This document shows, in pieces, positions 31,801 through 42,420 of a DNA stretch of 64,000 nucleotides. The first letter of the stretch is position 1. The number at the start of each line of letters is the position of its first letter. This stretch comes from Azorinus chamasolen. Lineage: Eukaryota; Mollusca; Bivalvia; Cardiida; Solecurtidae. Location of the stretch: contig OY755241.1 in NCBI GenBank assembly GCA_963576725.1, positions 25,828,449-25,892,448 on the forward strand, written 5' to 3'. The translations under genes were made by a program, and so were the position numbers. Below the pieces are notes generated by a model. That model saw nothing but the letters and a program-made list of their open reading frames with translations. It did no database searches and was not told the DNA's origin.

Positions 31801-31865
31801 GTAGATTCAGACGGCAAGCCCCAGACGAGCCGCCAACAATAAATGGTATCGGCCGATCTGGGTCC
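28845..31865 (+). repeat. 3-kb satellite array, ~20 degenerate monomers of ~150 bp, each with a hairpin
   Basis: Monomers recur every 130-160 bp. Each carries 'atacaaacagc', then a dyad pairing 'cccagatgagccgccacc' with 'ggtgtcggctgatctggg' around 'aataaat', then 'tccacactgtttgcaa', and an AT-rich half with 'tttactgcatcacatgaa'. Anchors lie near 28860, 29006, 29158, 29308, 29458, 29618, 29771, 29900, 30055, 30200, 30345, 30495, 30625, 30780, 30925, 31130, 31268, 31418 and 31810; some units are shortened (29771, 31000). Monomers differ by many substitutions, so the array is old. No transcript or ORF is implied. Confidence 0.9.
31620..31745 (+). repeat. local 61-bp duplication within the array
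   Basis: 'ataaatagtgtcagctgctc' through 'gagagcataattaccgataa' is repeated next to itself with near identity, a recent local expansion inside the older array. Confidence 0.8.
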
Positions 31866-31940
31866 AAACTGTGTCGCCAATCAGCAAATAGTCTGCTTGG
31901 GCAACACGTGTTATATATGTTTTAATCCTCAAGCCTGCTG

Positions 31941-32303
31941 ACCACGACTTGACTAAAATTTGCAGAAAGTTTGGACCCAGGTTAGACGCCACATAAGGCG
32001 GCGTCCAATATGGATCCAAACCGTTTATCATTCGTCTTTATGTTTCTTCAATTGCATACAACAACTTCAAAGCAGGCGTCATTACAGCAGGACAAGGGTT
32101 AATACAGTTCAATTAGGACCACGACTTGACCGAAATTTGCAGAAAGTTTTGACCCAGGTTAGACGCCACGTAAGGCGGCATCCGATCTGGATCCAAACCG
32201 TTTATCATTCGTCTTTATGTTTCTTCAATTGCATACAACAACTTAATTCAAGGCAGACGACATTACAGCAGGATAAGGGTTAATACAGTTCAATTGGGAC
32301 CAC
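31941..32303 (+). repeat. two tandem units of ~177 bp
   Basis: Units start at 'accacgacttgac' (31941 and 32118); a third start is cut short at about 32299. Each contains a T4-like dyad ('gttagacgccac...aaggcggc') and 'ttatcattcgtctttatgtt'. Identity is above 90% by eye. Confidence 0.85.
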
Positions 32304-32459
32304 AGTTGTGATACATGGAAAAACTAAACGAAAGTTGTGTGTTCTTGTCTGGAACCAAACCAAAGCATTCGGTTGTTAAATTGTACTATTGGTTACATAA
32401 GTAATGATGGAGTTTATACACACATAGATTTTTATATACACATTTACGATTCTAGCACA

Positions 32460-33480
32460 ACAGTATATCGGAGAACAATTCCCGTGCTCTTTATTGAGGT
32501 TATACTGTTAAACACATGCTGCTATACTGCTCGCGAAAAGTTAGCGAAATACGTCAAGGTCGTCAACACTACCGACCCTGTGTACATCGCCAGAGTTATC
32601 CTTGACTAGGATCGTTCCATCACTCGACCAGGCACCTGATACGCTTTTCGCTTTCATAAGTAATCTGCATTCATACAGGAGGTGGTTCCGTTTACGTGTC
32701 AAATCCTCGTTTACGTATACGCGCGCAAGCGCAGGTTTTCCTTTTGCACGGACACGGGCTCTGTAAAATCTGTTTCGCGAACGGTAGGTAGAGAATTTCA
32801 CGATGACGTCACGCGGCTTGCCTGGGGACTTTTTACCAACGCGATGCGAACGGTCAATCTCCTCCAAGGACAACTCTACGTCTAATTCACGTGCCATTTC
32901 CAGGACAACCGTGTCAGTCGATTCAGATTCCGACTCTTCGAAACCAGAGATCCGTAGGCTGTTGCGACGGCTATATTGCTCAGCGGTGTCTGCGGTACCT
33001 TCCAACTGTGCAATTTTGGTTTTAAGGGACGCATTCTCAGCACGTAACTCAGCGACCTCTGTTTTAAGACCACTAATAACGCCTGACGTGACGTCTTTAA
33101 CCAGAACCTCAGTGATCTCGCCAATCATTCCTCTCAGCTCATGACGGTGTGACTCCCGCACAATATCTGCAATTCGGTTAATGTCGTCTGTGCTAAGCGA
33201 ATAAGTATGGGATCCAGGATCATTAACTTCCATGTTTGCCATATCTATGCCCGTTTCGGGAGTCTCGAGAGTCTCCTCAAGATCAGATATTTTGTTCTTC
33301 TTTAGCTGGGCTTCAAACTCGGGCGATGACAAAAAACGTTTCTTTGAGGTCTTGTCAGCCTTTACAGTTACTTCTGGGGTTGCGCTCATAATACGTGTGC
33401 GTAACTTTTTATGGACAGTATAGTCACAAAAAAATGCGACAGCGACACCCCTTATGGACACAGTTTTTGGACTTAAGAGA
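32460..33480 (-). mobile_element. ORF1-only retroelement (HAL1-like)
   Basis: A single ORF1-type gene is followed on the minus strand by a 3' UTR with AATAAAG (about 32489-32495). No endonuclease or RT follows before the tandem repeats begin. That resembles the ORF1-only 'half-LINE' elements that depend on a partner for RT. It could instead be a host gene derived from such an ORF1. Confidence 0.5.
32541..33389 (-). CDS. LINE ORF1-like coiled-coil/RRM protein
   Basis: The 282-residue product from ATG 33389 (MSATPEVTVKADKTSKKRF) has a basic N-terminus, then a coiled coil (LKTEVAELRAENASLKTKIA), then an RRM-like segment with EQYSRRNSLRISGFEES, DRSHRVG, KPRDVIVKFSTYRSRNRFYR and a C-terminal domain (VYVNEDLTRKRNHLLYECR). 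The order equals L1-type ORF1p, and the HRxG word is also present in the ORF1 at 21100-22209, though the two are diverged. An upstream Met at 33557 is in frame, but that extension is hydrophobic and Cys-rich and reads like non-coding sequence, so I prefer 33389. It probably binds RNA as a trimer. Confidence 0.75.
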   Translation of the reverse strand: MSATPEVTVKADKTSKKRFLSSPEFEAQLKKNKISDLEETLETPETGIDMANMEVNDPGSHTYSLSTDDINRIADIVRESHRHELRGMIGEITEVLVKDVTSGVISGLKTEVAELRAENASLKTKIAQLEGTADTAEQYSRRNSLRISGFEESESESTDTVVLEMARELDVELSLEEIDRSHRVGKKSPGKPRDVIVKFSTYRSRNRFYRARVRAKGKPALARVYVNEDLTRKRNHLLYECRLLMKAKSVSGAWSSDGTILVKDNSGDVHRVGSVDDLDVFR

Positions 33481-33830
33481 AAATCGTGCAAAACGTGACG
33501 ATCGTGCTCAATGCAAACAACAAAGCATATATTGCATATATAATGTTTCGAAATCAATCAATAATAGTCTTCAAAATCATCCACTTTGCTTACTTTCACT
33601 ATCAAGTCCATCAACCTCAACTTGAAAATGACATTTTCATTATACTATTAATGCCCCCAGATAGCAGAAAGTTAGAAAAAATCACATTTTTTCACTCCGT
33701 TAGCAAAACATCCGTATATCCGCCATTTAACCGGAAGTTGAAAAACCGCCTTTTGAAATCTAACCCTCTCAGGAAAGGATATCCAAACATGAATATCTAT
33801 GAAGTATGGCGTTAACCCTTTCGACACTAA
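33390..33830. other. no feature seen
   Basis: AT-rich sequence, possibly including the 5' leader of the ORF1-only element up to about 33480. Confidence 0.4.
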
Positions 33831-33960
33831 CTAACTTACTGCAAAACTTCTCTGTTTTAATTCTAAAATTACATCTTCATTTTTCCCCAATCTTCTAAAA
33901 CAGAGTATCCAACACTTTATAAGTCGTTAGACGGTGAATGACTAATCTAGATCCAAACTG

Positions 33961-34195
33961 TTTAACATACTTCCTCATATTGACGCCATTTGACACATCT
34001 GTAAAGGTCATTTTTGAAACCATTGTGATAAACAGAGCTTTTTGTTCCATATGGGCAAATGCTCTATTTGTCACAATAATTTAAAAACTACACAGTTCTA
34101 AAATTCATGTTCCTTTTCATTAGTAAATGCTCCTTTTCGGTAGATTTGTTCAAAAGGGTAGGGCCTAAAATAACCAGTGAGAGAATGAGTTTAAA
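33961..34195 (+). repeat. T1 MITE copy
   Basis: The left end is 'ttaacatacttcctcatatt', the right end 'agagaatgagtttaa'. The hairpin is degenerate on one side. Confidence 0.7.
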
Positions 34196-34249
34196 TAAAG
34201 AAGCAAACAAACAAACAAAAACAAGAACTGGTCCATAAATGTGAGCGAG

Positions 34250-34496
34250 TTAACCCTTCTCTTGCTGAATTTTAAAATACATTTCTCCTTTACCCATGCC
34301 CTGTTGTATAATTACATATATCTTCACTGTGTACAAGTATTTCGCTGTGCAATCACTGCTGTGGAGTGCATTGGTTGCACAACCAACTTGTGAATAGTAC
34401 AGACCCTGATGAGACAGCTCCTGCAGGAGCTGTCTCATCTGGGTCTTCACTTTTTACAGGTAGGCATATTGACTTGAATAGCAGGCGAAGGGTTAA
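34250..34496 (+). repeat. TTAA hairpin MITE, variant family
   Basis: It is bounded by TTAACCCTTCTCTTGC and GCGAAGGGTTAA (247 bp). The hairpin pairs 'cagaccctgatgagacagct' with 'agctgtctcatctgggtct' around a PstI-like 'cctgcagg' centre. The AT-rich left half differs from T1-T4. Confidence 0.75.
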
Positions 34497-34611
34497 CAGG
34501 TTATATGAGGTTTGGGAGTCAACGAACAATGATACAATGTTGCAGCAATTGTTTATTGTTCAAAATATAAACTGTACATACATAAATAAAAAAAAACTGA
34601 AATCAATGAAT

Positions 34612-34858
34612 TTAACCCTTTACTACATAAATAAGCTTTTTCTATGCATTTGCAAACGGAGTAGTCCCAGATCAGACGGCTCCTATAGGAGCTGCCTGAT
34701 CCGGGTCTGCTGTTTGTTTACGACATAATATAGATATAAATCTACAGTTTCTGCCATGACCAAAACTTCATGTGTCCATGTACAATTATAACAATTTATC
34801 TGCTTATTATGCATGATGCCATTATTTCGTACATGGATATTCATCAAGTAAAGGGTCA
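34612..34858 (+). repeat. T2 MITE copy
   Basis: TTAACCCTTTACTAC ... GTAAAGGGTCAA with hairpin 'cagacggctcctataggagc' then 'tgcctgatccgg'. Confidence 0.75.
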
Positions 34859-34904
34859 AAATAACTGTAGAGAAGAGGATTTTTGCTCGTATATATAAAT
34901 CTCT

Positions 34905-34965
34905 CATTTCCCAGCCAAACGCTACAGTGTTGGTATGTTTTAGAAGTGTCTTGGAAACACTAAAA
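34905..34965. repeat. P1-like hairpin remnant
   Basis: 'tttcccagccaaacgctaca' and 'ttagaagtgtcttggaaaca' resemble one arm of P1 (3531-3626); the second arm is missing. Confidence 0.4.
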
Positions 34966-34992
34966 ACACATGTCAAACAGTTCTGGCCGGTG

Positions 34993-35215
34993 TTAACGCA
35001 TATTGACGCCTTTCGACTCCTCTAGAAAAAAGTCACTTTATGAAACCATTGTGATAAAGAAAGAATATGCCCCATAGGAGTAAATGCTCTATTTACCACA
35101 GTGGTTTCAAAACTACACAACTCTATACTTTTCACTTTCTCTACTAAATGTTTCTTTTCGGTAGATTTATTCCAAGAGGTAGGATCTAAAAATAGCCGAT
35201 GAGGCAGTGGGTTAA
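34993..35215 (+). repeat. T1 MITE, complete ends
   Basis: TTAACGCATATTGACGCC ... GAGGCAGTGGGTTAA, with a partly decayed hairpin loop. Confidence 0.75.
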
Positions 35216-35468
35216 CCCTAAAAATATGGTTTTAAGAACATTCAACGATATTGAAATTCCCGTTTTTAGTCTGATTCTACACCCACACTGTTTGAAATGC
35301 CTTATTTTAAGAGGCTTTTAATGCGCACAACTCATATACACAAACAAATACATATTTCTAATAATAATTCTAATAACAGAATGTCTATAATAGGTAAAAC
35401 TATGAGGTCGGGAGTGCATTTCCTGTATTGAATAAAATATATGGTGATCCTTTACTTCATATGCTAGT

Positions 35469-35694
35469 TTAACCCATTTCTGCATAAGCTATTTTAGACC
35501 CAACCTCTTTGAATGAAACTACCCAAAAGCAGCATTTACTAGAGAGAAGTAAAATTTAAGAATTTTGTAGTTTGAAGCATTTGTGATAAATAGAGCATTT
35601 GCTCCTAGGGGCAAATGCTCTATTTATCACAATTGTTTCAAGAAGTGGTTATTACAGAGGCGTAGGAAGGCGTATTAATGGAGGAAAGGGTTAG
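35469..35694 (-). repeat. T1 MITE, reversed
   Basis: TTAACCCATTTCTGCA ... GGAGGAAAGGGTTA; the hairpin pairs 'gataaatagagcatttgctc' around 'ctagggg'. Confidence 0.75.
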
Positions 35695-35875
35695 GACACA
35701 TTCCCTCAATTGATATTTTTTAAATAATGGGCATTTACTAGAAAAAGGGAAACAATTAAAAGTGTACATTAATTAAACCATTTTGATGAATAGAACGTAA
35801 ATGCTCTATTCATCACAATAGTTTCAAAAATTTACAGGGGCGTCAAAATGCGTTAGTATGAGGGAATAGTTAAAT
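35695..35875 (-). repeat. T1 MITE variant, short
   Basis: It directly follows the previous copy, with 'acattccctcaattgatatt' and a shortened hairpin 'gaacgtaaatgctctattca'; it ends 'atgagggaatagttaa'. Confidence 0.6.
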
Positions 35876-36274
35876 CATTGCATCCGATACATCAGGGATG
35901 TGCCAAACGCATCTCTTATATAACCTGATACCTATAAAGTTATAAACATAACGAGATCGAGTATTAAACACGTTATTGGTGGTCCTTTACCTCAAATATA
36001 CATGTACGTCTTTTTATGCCTTTGAAACATAGTAGACCCAGATCAGACGGTTCCTGCAGAAGCCACCTAATCAGGGTATGATGTTTACTTATGGAAGTAT
36101 ATAAACTCGATGCTATAGTTTCTGCTTAGTTTTCTTTCATTTTTTCCCAAAAGCACCATTACAGAATCACACAGTTTGGATACTGAGGAGACGTGGAATT
36201 ATTTAACTAGTGCCTAACCTTGATTTAAATTGTTTGCGTTGGGGATCACAGATCTACCATTGGAAACGAATGAG

Positions 36275-36458
36275 TTAACCCTTTCCCTGTTCTATGTTTA
36301 TTCCAAATTGCAATACCTACTGAGCATTCTTGGACAAAATAGTTATACTGAAATGTGGAAGGGGGAACCTTGTAGCTATTTTAGAAAATAAAGACACAAA
36401 TCTGTCATAATCCAATAACAGAACAGACACTGATAACCATGTTTATGAAGGAAAGGGT
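36275..36458 (+). repeat. T3 MITE, hairpin lost
   Basis: TTAACCCTTTCCCTGTTC ... GAAGGAAAGGGTT. The central hairpin is reduced to 'aacagacactgataacca'. Confidence 0.7.
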
Positions 36459-36706
36459 TCACCCTTTCCCTGTTCTATGTTTATTCCGAAGTTCAATACA
36501 TACTGAATATTCATTGACAAAATAGTTATAATGATATATTGAAGGTCCAACGTTGTAACCATTTTAGAAAGTAAAGACACAAATCTGCTAATTCCATTAG
36601 CAAACAGAGTAGACCCTGATCAGACGGCTCCTATAGGAGCCGTCTGATGAGGGTCTACTCTGCTTGCAAATGCATGAAAAAACTATTATATGAAGGGACG
36701 GATTAA
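36459..36706 (+). repeat. T3 MITE, complete, adjacent to previous copy
   Basis: It starts 'caccctttccctgttctatg' immediately after the preceding copy and ends 'gaagggacggattaa'. The hairpin 'cagacggctcctataggagc' with 'cgtctgatgagg' is near perfect. Confidence 0.75.
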
Positions 36707-36732
36707 AGCGACAACTTAGTAAATAAAACTTT

Positions 36733-37190
36733 ATTAACCCTTTACTCCATATAGATACACGCACGCCTCTTTACAACTTGACAAACAGAGCAGACCCAGA
36801 TCAGACGGCTCCTCTAGAATTCATCTGATCACGGTCTGCAATGTTTGCTTATGACACAAAATAGATGATTATACTACTTTAGTCTCGGTTAAATACATGT
36901 TGCTGTATTCATATCTTCGGTTAAATATTAATATCTTCATATGTGACTTTTTAAGAAATACCCCTGTCTTCATATGTTACCTTAAATTTTAAATACAGGT
37001 AATTGATATATACATGATGACATTACTCCTTACTTCAATTTTCATGGAGTAAAATATTGAAAAAAGGGATCGCCTATTGCAGAAAGATAGTTCGTGAATT
37101 GTTTTAGACCCAACCTCTTTGAATGAATCTACCGAATAGGTTCTACCCTGTAAAGGTATCAAAAGACATTTACATGTGTATGAGTTAAAG
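36733..37190 (+). repeat. T2 MITE remnant followed by T1 words
   Basis: It begins 'ttaaccctttactccatata', with the hairpin 'cagacggctcctctagaatt' damaged. Near 37100-37140 the T1 words 'ttttagacccaacctctttg' appear. Boundaries unclear. Confidence 0.5.
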
Positions 37191-37339
37191 GGTTGTTGAC
37201 AGGGGAGTAGCCAAAGTAAGAAGTGAAGACGCCATTGCAATACTTCACACAGTTTCATTACATCACTATAGACAGAGTTATAAATAACCTAAAACAAAGT
37301 ATACACAGTATAAACTATTCATCTTGACGTTAAAGTAAC

Positions 37340-37460
37340 AGTAAACCCCCTCTAATCCGACCATCAACTTATATCTTATATATCTCGTAGTAGCTTAATG
37401 CAAGACGAAAGTTATCCAGAAACACCAGTAAGAGATTTCTGATTTACCTTCGCCCTGCAT
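37340..37460. repeat. M1 MITE left half
   Basis: 'acagtaaaccccctctaatc' and 'gtagcttaatgcaagacgaa' are the left half of family M1. The T1 copy begins at the point where the right half should follow. Confidence 0.6.
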
Positions 37461-37660
37461 TAACTCATTCCCTACTAGACTTTTTTATATCCAACCTCTT
37501 TGAATAAATCTACTGCAAAAATGAATATTTACTAGAAAAAAAGAAACATTTAAGGATTAAATAGTTTGAAACCAACGTGATAAATAGAGCATTTGCTCTA
37601 TTTATCACGATGGGTTCAAAAATGCCTTTTACATAAGCGTCAAAATACGTCAGTGTTAAG
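37460..37660 (-). repeat. T1 MITE, reversed
   Basis: TTAACTCATTCCCTAC ... 'gtcaaaatacgtcagtgtta'. The hairpin 'gtgataaatagagcatttgc' pairs without spacer. It is inserted next to an M1 remnant (37340-37460). Confidence 0.7.
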
Positions 37661-37854
37661 GAGCCACATGCTTTTAAATAAACCCATGTTTATTTATCTA
37701 GTGCTTATTTAGAGGGATTCTCTTGTAGTATCAATGCCGGTCTTTAAGTCAGATACATATTTGAAAACAGGGTAAAAGTCAAAAACTTGGATGGAGTTTC
37801 TGCATGCATTTCATGCTGCTGCAGCCTAAGCAGTCACGTGACTAATAGGATCTT

Positions 37855-38052
37855 ATACAATAAAACCTCTCTATAACGACCACTAAATTGTGTTAATTAT
37901 TTGGTATTTTGGGCAGGTGGTTGCTTAAAGCAAGGTGAAAGTAAAACAGAGCGCTCCTATAAGAGCGTTCTGTTTTACTTTCACCTTGCTTTAAGCATCC
38001 ACTTGCCTTTAACACAAAATACTTGATGTAATTTAGTGGCCGTTATCTTCAT
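37855..38052. repeat. M1 MITE copy, right terminus cut
   Basis: It starts TACAATAAAACCTCTCTATA. The palindrome 'agcaaggtgaaagtaaaaca' to 'gttctgttttactttcacct' is almost perfect around 'gcgctcctataagagcg'. The right end breaks off after 'tagtggccgttat'. Confidence 0.8.
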
Positions 38053-38059
38053 TTGGCCT

Positions 38060-38250
38060 ATTATACCTTTGCCCTTTGAATATTTATGTAAGACATAATG
38101 ACATCATGTGCAAACGGAGCAGACCCTGGTTACATAAATATTCATAGGGCAAAGGTATAATAGGCATAACATTTAAGTCGTCTAATCTGGGTCTACTCTG
38201 ATTGCAGAGACGTAGAGAAACTTATTTATAGAGTAAACGGTTTAGAGGGC
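38060..38250 (-). repeat. T2-like inverted repeat unit
   Basis: 'taccctttgccctttgaata'-type words recur inverted ('aatattcatagggcaaaggt') about 60 nt apart: 'ttataccttt...' at about 38064 pairs with 'aaaggtataa' at about 38152. It then continues with T2 words ending 'tatagagtaaacgg'. Confidence 0.6.
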
Positions 38251-38694
38251 TTGACTGTATCGACAATCAGCACTTCTTTAAAATCAAGTAGAAAAAGACT
38301 GATCAGCTATTTCAACCTTTAGATCTGGATCTACTCTGTTTTCAAAGGCGTTAAAAGGTGGCTCTATCTGGTAAAGGGTTGAGCAGGTGTTATCTGACCG
38401 GCAGACTAAACGTGGAAAAATAAGGTAACGTTTCACAATAAATATGATAATATATGGATGAAAAATAAAAGACTAATTAAAACAATTTCAAAGACGTGAA
38501 AAAAAACAGTCTACTGTTTATTACAAACACAATGAGATCAACTACTGACACTAAAATTATATTTAATCTTTGACCTCCATATTTGATCTCATTCAAACTG
38601 AAGATTGGAACCCATCCATTTATCTAGTGTGGGATTCCTGCACAATAGAAATAATAACGCTGGTGAAATCGTTTTGGCAGTGATTGGTATAGCA

Positions 38695-38850
38695 AATAGT
38701 GCAAACAGAGATCTGTATCCATGCTTATTAAACTTTTTAGTTGAGTCTGAGTTCGTTCTCAAATTGAGAACAAACTCAGACTCAACTAAACAGCTTGATA
38801 AGCATGGACCCAGTGGGTCTACACTATTTGTCAGTGTCCAATGCATACCG
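38695..38850. repeat. hairpin repeat G
   Basis: It pairs 'agttgagtctgagttcgttc' with 'gaacaaactcagactcaact' around 'tcaaattga', flanked by 'atccatgcttattaaac' and its imperfect complement. Partial copies lie at about 43345-43440 and possibly 63540-63700. Confidence 0.75.
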
Positions 38851-39257
38851 TAATGAGATTAAGACTTTTACGTTTAGCATCCTTCGCATTTTTAATTTGC
38901 ACAACAATTCGCCAACTACAATTTAGAAATGCAAGGTATATTCAATGTTCTTACACCAATGCAGTGAGGTACCCGATGTCTCATCTGGATCCAAACTGTC
39001 TGCAAATGTATCAAGGACGTACATGTATAGTTACGCATATACACGCAGAGATGACCAAGCTCAGACAGTAACGGTCCGACAGGAGCTGTCTGGTCAGGTT
39101 TCTCTGTTCGCTAATGAAATAGAAAAGGTTTAATTCTTCAATGGCTAAAATTTCTAATTAAAATTCATAGATTAATTAATATCTTTAATGAATGCTAATC
39201 AAGTTCATGATGCAAGACTATTTTTTATACGATGGGTTGTCGTTTTTAAAATCCTTT

Positions 39258-39370
39258 ACCTGATAAAAACGCCTACTGACACATTTGCAAACAGAGTAGA
39301 CCCAGATCAGACGGTTCTTGTTGGGAGTCGTCTGTTCATGATCTACTCTGTTTGCTTATAGAATATCATA
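39258..39370 (+). repeat. T2/T3-like MITE remnant
   Basis: The hairpin words 'cagatcagacggttcttgtt' and 'gtcgtctgttcatgatctac' lie between 'gcaaacagagtaga' and 'ctctgtttgcttat'. Confidence 0.65.
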
Positions 39371-39429
39371 GAACTGATTTTAAGATATTTGTCAAAGCAA
39401 TGTTTTTTTTTATATTTACAGTTCACATT

Positions 39430-39615
39430 AAAAAAACCTCTAAACCAGACTTCTAGTAGAGAAGAATTTAAATACGTTTATGCAGGTGGCTGCTTAATGC
39501 AGGTTGAAAGTCCTAGAGGTGCGTTCTGCACGACTGTCACCCTGCAATAAGTTGCCACCTGTCTACAAGACCGATATTTCTAATAAATTTAACGTCCGGT
39601 TTAGAGGTGTGTTTA
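39430..39615. repeat. M1 MITE, diverged
   Basis: 'aaaacctctaaaccagactt' at the left and 'cgtccggtttagaggtgtgt' at the right form the ends. The inner pairing 'caggtggctgcttaatgca' with 'tgcaataagttgccacctg' remains. Confidence 0.7.
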
Positions 39616-39758
39616 CTGAAGAAGAATTGTGTACGTGTAATCAATATTCATGATTGGTAGATTCTTTCATGTATATTCACCAGGTAAATGGCTGACAAGG
39701 CACTGCTGTACCTGTTCAATTAGATCATCCTCTAACTGGACCAAACGTATTATGTACA

Positions 39759-40110
39759 GTAGCCCCCTCTAAACTGGGTGTTTAATTCAAGATTCAAAAC
39801 ACTTTATTAGTAACGTAAACATTTACATGTTTCTTGTTACACGATACAATTGATTGTATAAGAAATTATATATGTGACAGCAATGTAATCTAAATCTTAC
39901 AAATATACCTGCAAATATAAAGATCTAAGTATAATCAAAGAGAAATATATTTCTAAATCTTAACAAATTTCGACAAATAAAGAAGAATTTCCAAAAGAGC
40001 CTATCTTAAACGGCTATCAAAAAGAGGATCACTAATAATGGCTCTGTAGGGCAGCTGGTAGCTTAATACTGGAAAAAAGTAATGCAGTAATGCTCCTATA
40101 GCCCTTCATT
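39759..40110. repeat. M1 MITE split by a LINE tail
   Basis: The left part 'tacagtagccccctctaaac' is followed at 39783-39990 by a LINE tail, after which 'gcagctggtagcttaatact' continues the M1 body. Confidence 0.55.
39783..39990 (-). mobile_element. LINE 3' tail fragment
   Basis: 'acactttattagtaacgtaa' followed by 'acatttacatgtttcttgtt' resembles the tail of the LINE at 17034 (TTTATTGCGTAAAAC...). It lies on the minus strand and has no coding part. Confidence 0.55.
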
Positions 40111-40336
40111 AACGTTCGTAACCTGTACTCGCTCTATCTGTCACTGCTTTTCGAAGTATTGTCCCTTGCATTCCTATATGAACACAGGTATTTTTTAGAC
40201 AATGCACACACAGTGTAATATGTAACCAGGTCTATATTATATCAGACGCAAATAGAGCAAACCTGACCAGACAGTACCTGATGTCTGATCTGGGTCTACC
40301 TTATTTATTAATAGACTGTGTCTGTATCAGATAAAG

Positions 40337-40592
40337 GGATAACCATTTCCTTCATATATAAACGCCTTTTCACGCATTTGCAAACAGAGAAGACCCAGAT
40401 CAGACGCCTCCTATAGGAGCCGTCTGATCAGGGTCTTCTCTCTTTGCTAATGGAATTTAAAAGATATGTTCCTTTACTTTCTAAAACGACTACAATTTAT
40501 TACTTTTCGTATTTCGTTATTACTATTTTTTGTCCATGAATATTCAGTCGGTATTGAGATTCGGACTAGATATAGAACAGGGAAAAGGTTAA
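40337..40592 (-). repeat. T3 MITE copy
   Basis: The hairpin is 'cagacgcctcctataggagc' with 'cgtctgatcagggtc'; the right end GGAAAAGGTTAA. The AT-rich half has 'tccatgaatattcagtcgg'. Confidence 0.75.
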
Positions 40593-40871
40593 ACGAACAC
40601 TCAGCTGATAAAATATTCGTGGTTAAAATAACCCTTTCTTTTGATGAACATTAATGTAAGAAACAGTTAATTTATGAATTGAAGCTTAATAGCTGTTTTG
40701 TATATAACGGCATACAAACAATGGCAATTGTAACAGTGGCAGAACGTGTAAAAACAGGGCTATGTTATTCTATCAGCAAACAAAACAACCTGATCAGATA
40801 CAGGAGCTTTCTATAATTATCTATGGAGTAAAGGGTTAGGGTACCACCTATTAAAATATCAACATTGGTAC

Positions 40872-41077
40872 TACAGTAAAATCCCTCTAAATGGCCCCTA
40901 TATGAATAAATAGATGTCTTTTAAAGTAGGGGTTTTGCTTAATGCAGAAGGAAAGTAATGCAGAAAGCTCCTGAAGGAGCTCTCTGCATAACTTTTGTTC
41001 TGCATTAAGCTACACCTGCCTTTAAAACCCTAGAATTAGAACTGATTTGGTGGTCGCCTTAGAGGGGTTGTACTGTA
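40872..41077. repeat. M1 MITE, complete
   Basis: Bounded by TACAGTAAAATCCCTCTAAA and GGGGTTGTACTGTA. The inner stem pairs 'cttaatgcagaaggaaagt' with 'acttttgttctgcattaag', loop 'ctcctgaaggag'. Confidence 0.85.
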
Positions 41078-41460
41078 TTTTATTGTTCCTGTTTAGAGAG
41101 GTTTTACTGTACTTTGTCGGATATCATAGCGTGAGATCTCGTCCGTGTGTACCAGACGAGCATAGCAGAAGATAGTAACGTACTATAATTAACCGAGAAA
41201 AGATAAGACAAAAACATCATCATCACCAGACGCTTGAAAAAATTCGTGAAGAATGCGCTAACAATTACATGTGGTATGGGTTTGACAAATCAGAGTAGCT
41301 CCAGATGAGACGCCGAGTGAGTGTTAGTTATTATTAAAATACAGCCATTCATAGATTTCAGGAAGACGATCATATAGAGAATGTGGCAGTAGAGTCGGGA
41401 CGCAAGGGAATAACCAGAACGTAGATAATATGCGTACATTACTGAAATAACTTCTTTATT

Positions 41461-41551
41461 TCTCCACTAAACCCTATGTTACGACCTCTCTTTAGAATCG
41501 TCTCAAAGAGACGATTCTAAAGCGTGGTCGCAACATAGGTTCTGGTGGAGA
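41461..41551. repeat. P1 inverted repeat, second copy
   Basis: About 44-bp arms with several mismatches around 'cgtctcaaagagacg'. Same family as 3531-3626. Confidence 0.8.
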
Positions 41552-41984
41552 AATGACGAGTTCGTTGTTTGAAACACTCTCCTTTATCTATGACTGCATG
41601 GCCCGGTAAGCTAGATAAATTTACCAGATGTACTGCGTGTATGTGATCAAGATCAGCCACAATGTTTGCCAGATTGTACATGATTAAATACTAATTAGAT
41701 GCTGATTAATCCTAATCAAAAGGTTATTTTCTGCTTGCAGAAAACACGTCGTAGCATATTTTCAATTATTATTTTTTCTGTCTCATTTTCATTCATAAAG
41801 AAATCGATCATAATGTTTAACGGGATGGATCCTGAGATAATCGGAGTCTTATCTATATGGAAGTTCAAATGGTTTGCTAATAATAGTGAGGTAGCGCATA
41901 GCAGGACAAAGGTTTAATGAACTTAATGTGTAAAGGCTGACCGTCTTCCTAGACGCCTAGGCTAGGCGTTCATACCATGGTATC

Positions 41985-42175
41985 TAAGAGCCAACCTCTT
42001 TGAATAAATCCACCGAAAGAGAGCATTTATTGGAGAAAAGGATAACAGTAGAATTATTTAGTTTTCGAAACCATTGTGATAAATACAGCATTTGCTCCTA
42101 TGGAGCAAATGCTGTATTTATCACAATGGTTTCAAAAAGGGTTCAAAAGGCGCCAGTAAAAGGGGATAGGTTTAA
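41985..42175 (-). repeat. T1 MITE, reversed
   Basis: It has near-perfect arms 'gtgataaatacagcatttgc' and complement around 'tcctatgga'; the right end is 'aggggataggtttaa'. Confidence 0.75.
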
Positions 42176-42264
42176 AGTAAAAGTTATCTGGAGTCACGGG
42201 GGAACATGTATAATTCCTAAAGTTACTGTTTCAAAACCAAATCAGGCATTCATAAGATTCCTAT

Positions 42265-42420
42265 TAGGATCTTAACTGTAAACAGACCGTTCAAATACTC
42301 GTATCTGGATCATAACTGTAAACAGACTATCCAAATACTTGTATCTGGATCCTAACTGTAAACAGAAACTAATCAAGACACGTATCTGGACCCTAACTGT
42401 TCCAGATCTTATCTGTAAAT
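42265..42420 (+). repeat. tandem repeat, ~46-bp unit, 3-4 units
   Basis: Units carry 'ggatcttaactgtaaacaga' followed by 'caaatactcgtatct'. The last unit is shortened. Confidence 0.8.

Noticed and set aside
28845..31865. Regular repeats resembling a CRISPR array
   Set aside because: Units of about 150 bp diverge throughout, with no constant-repeat/variable-spacer pattern. The sequence is eukaryotic, so this is a satellite.
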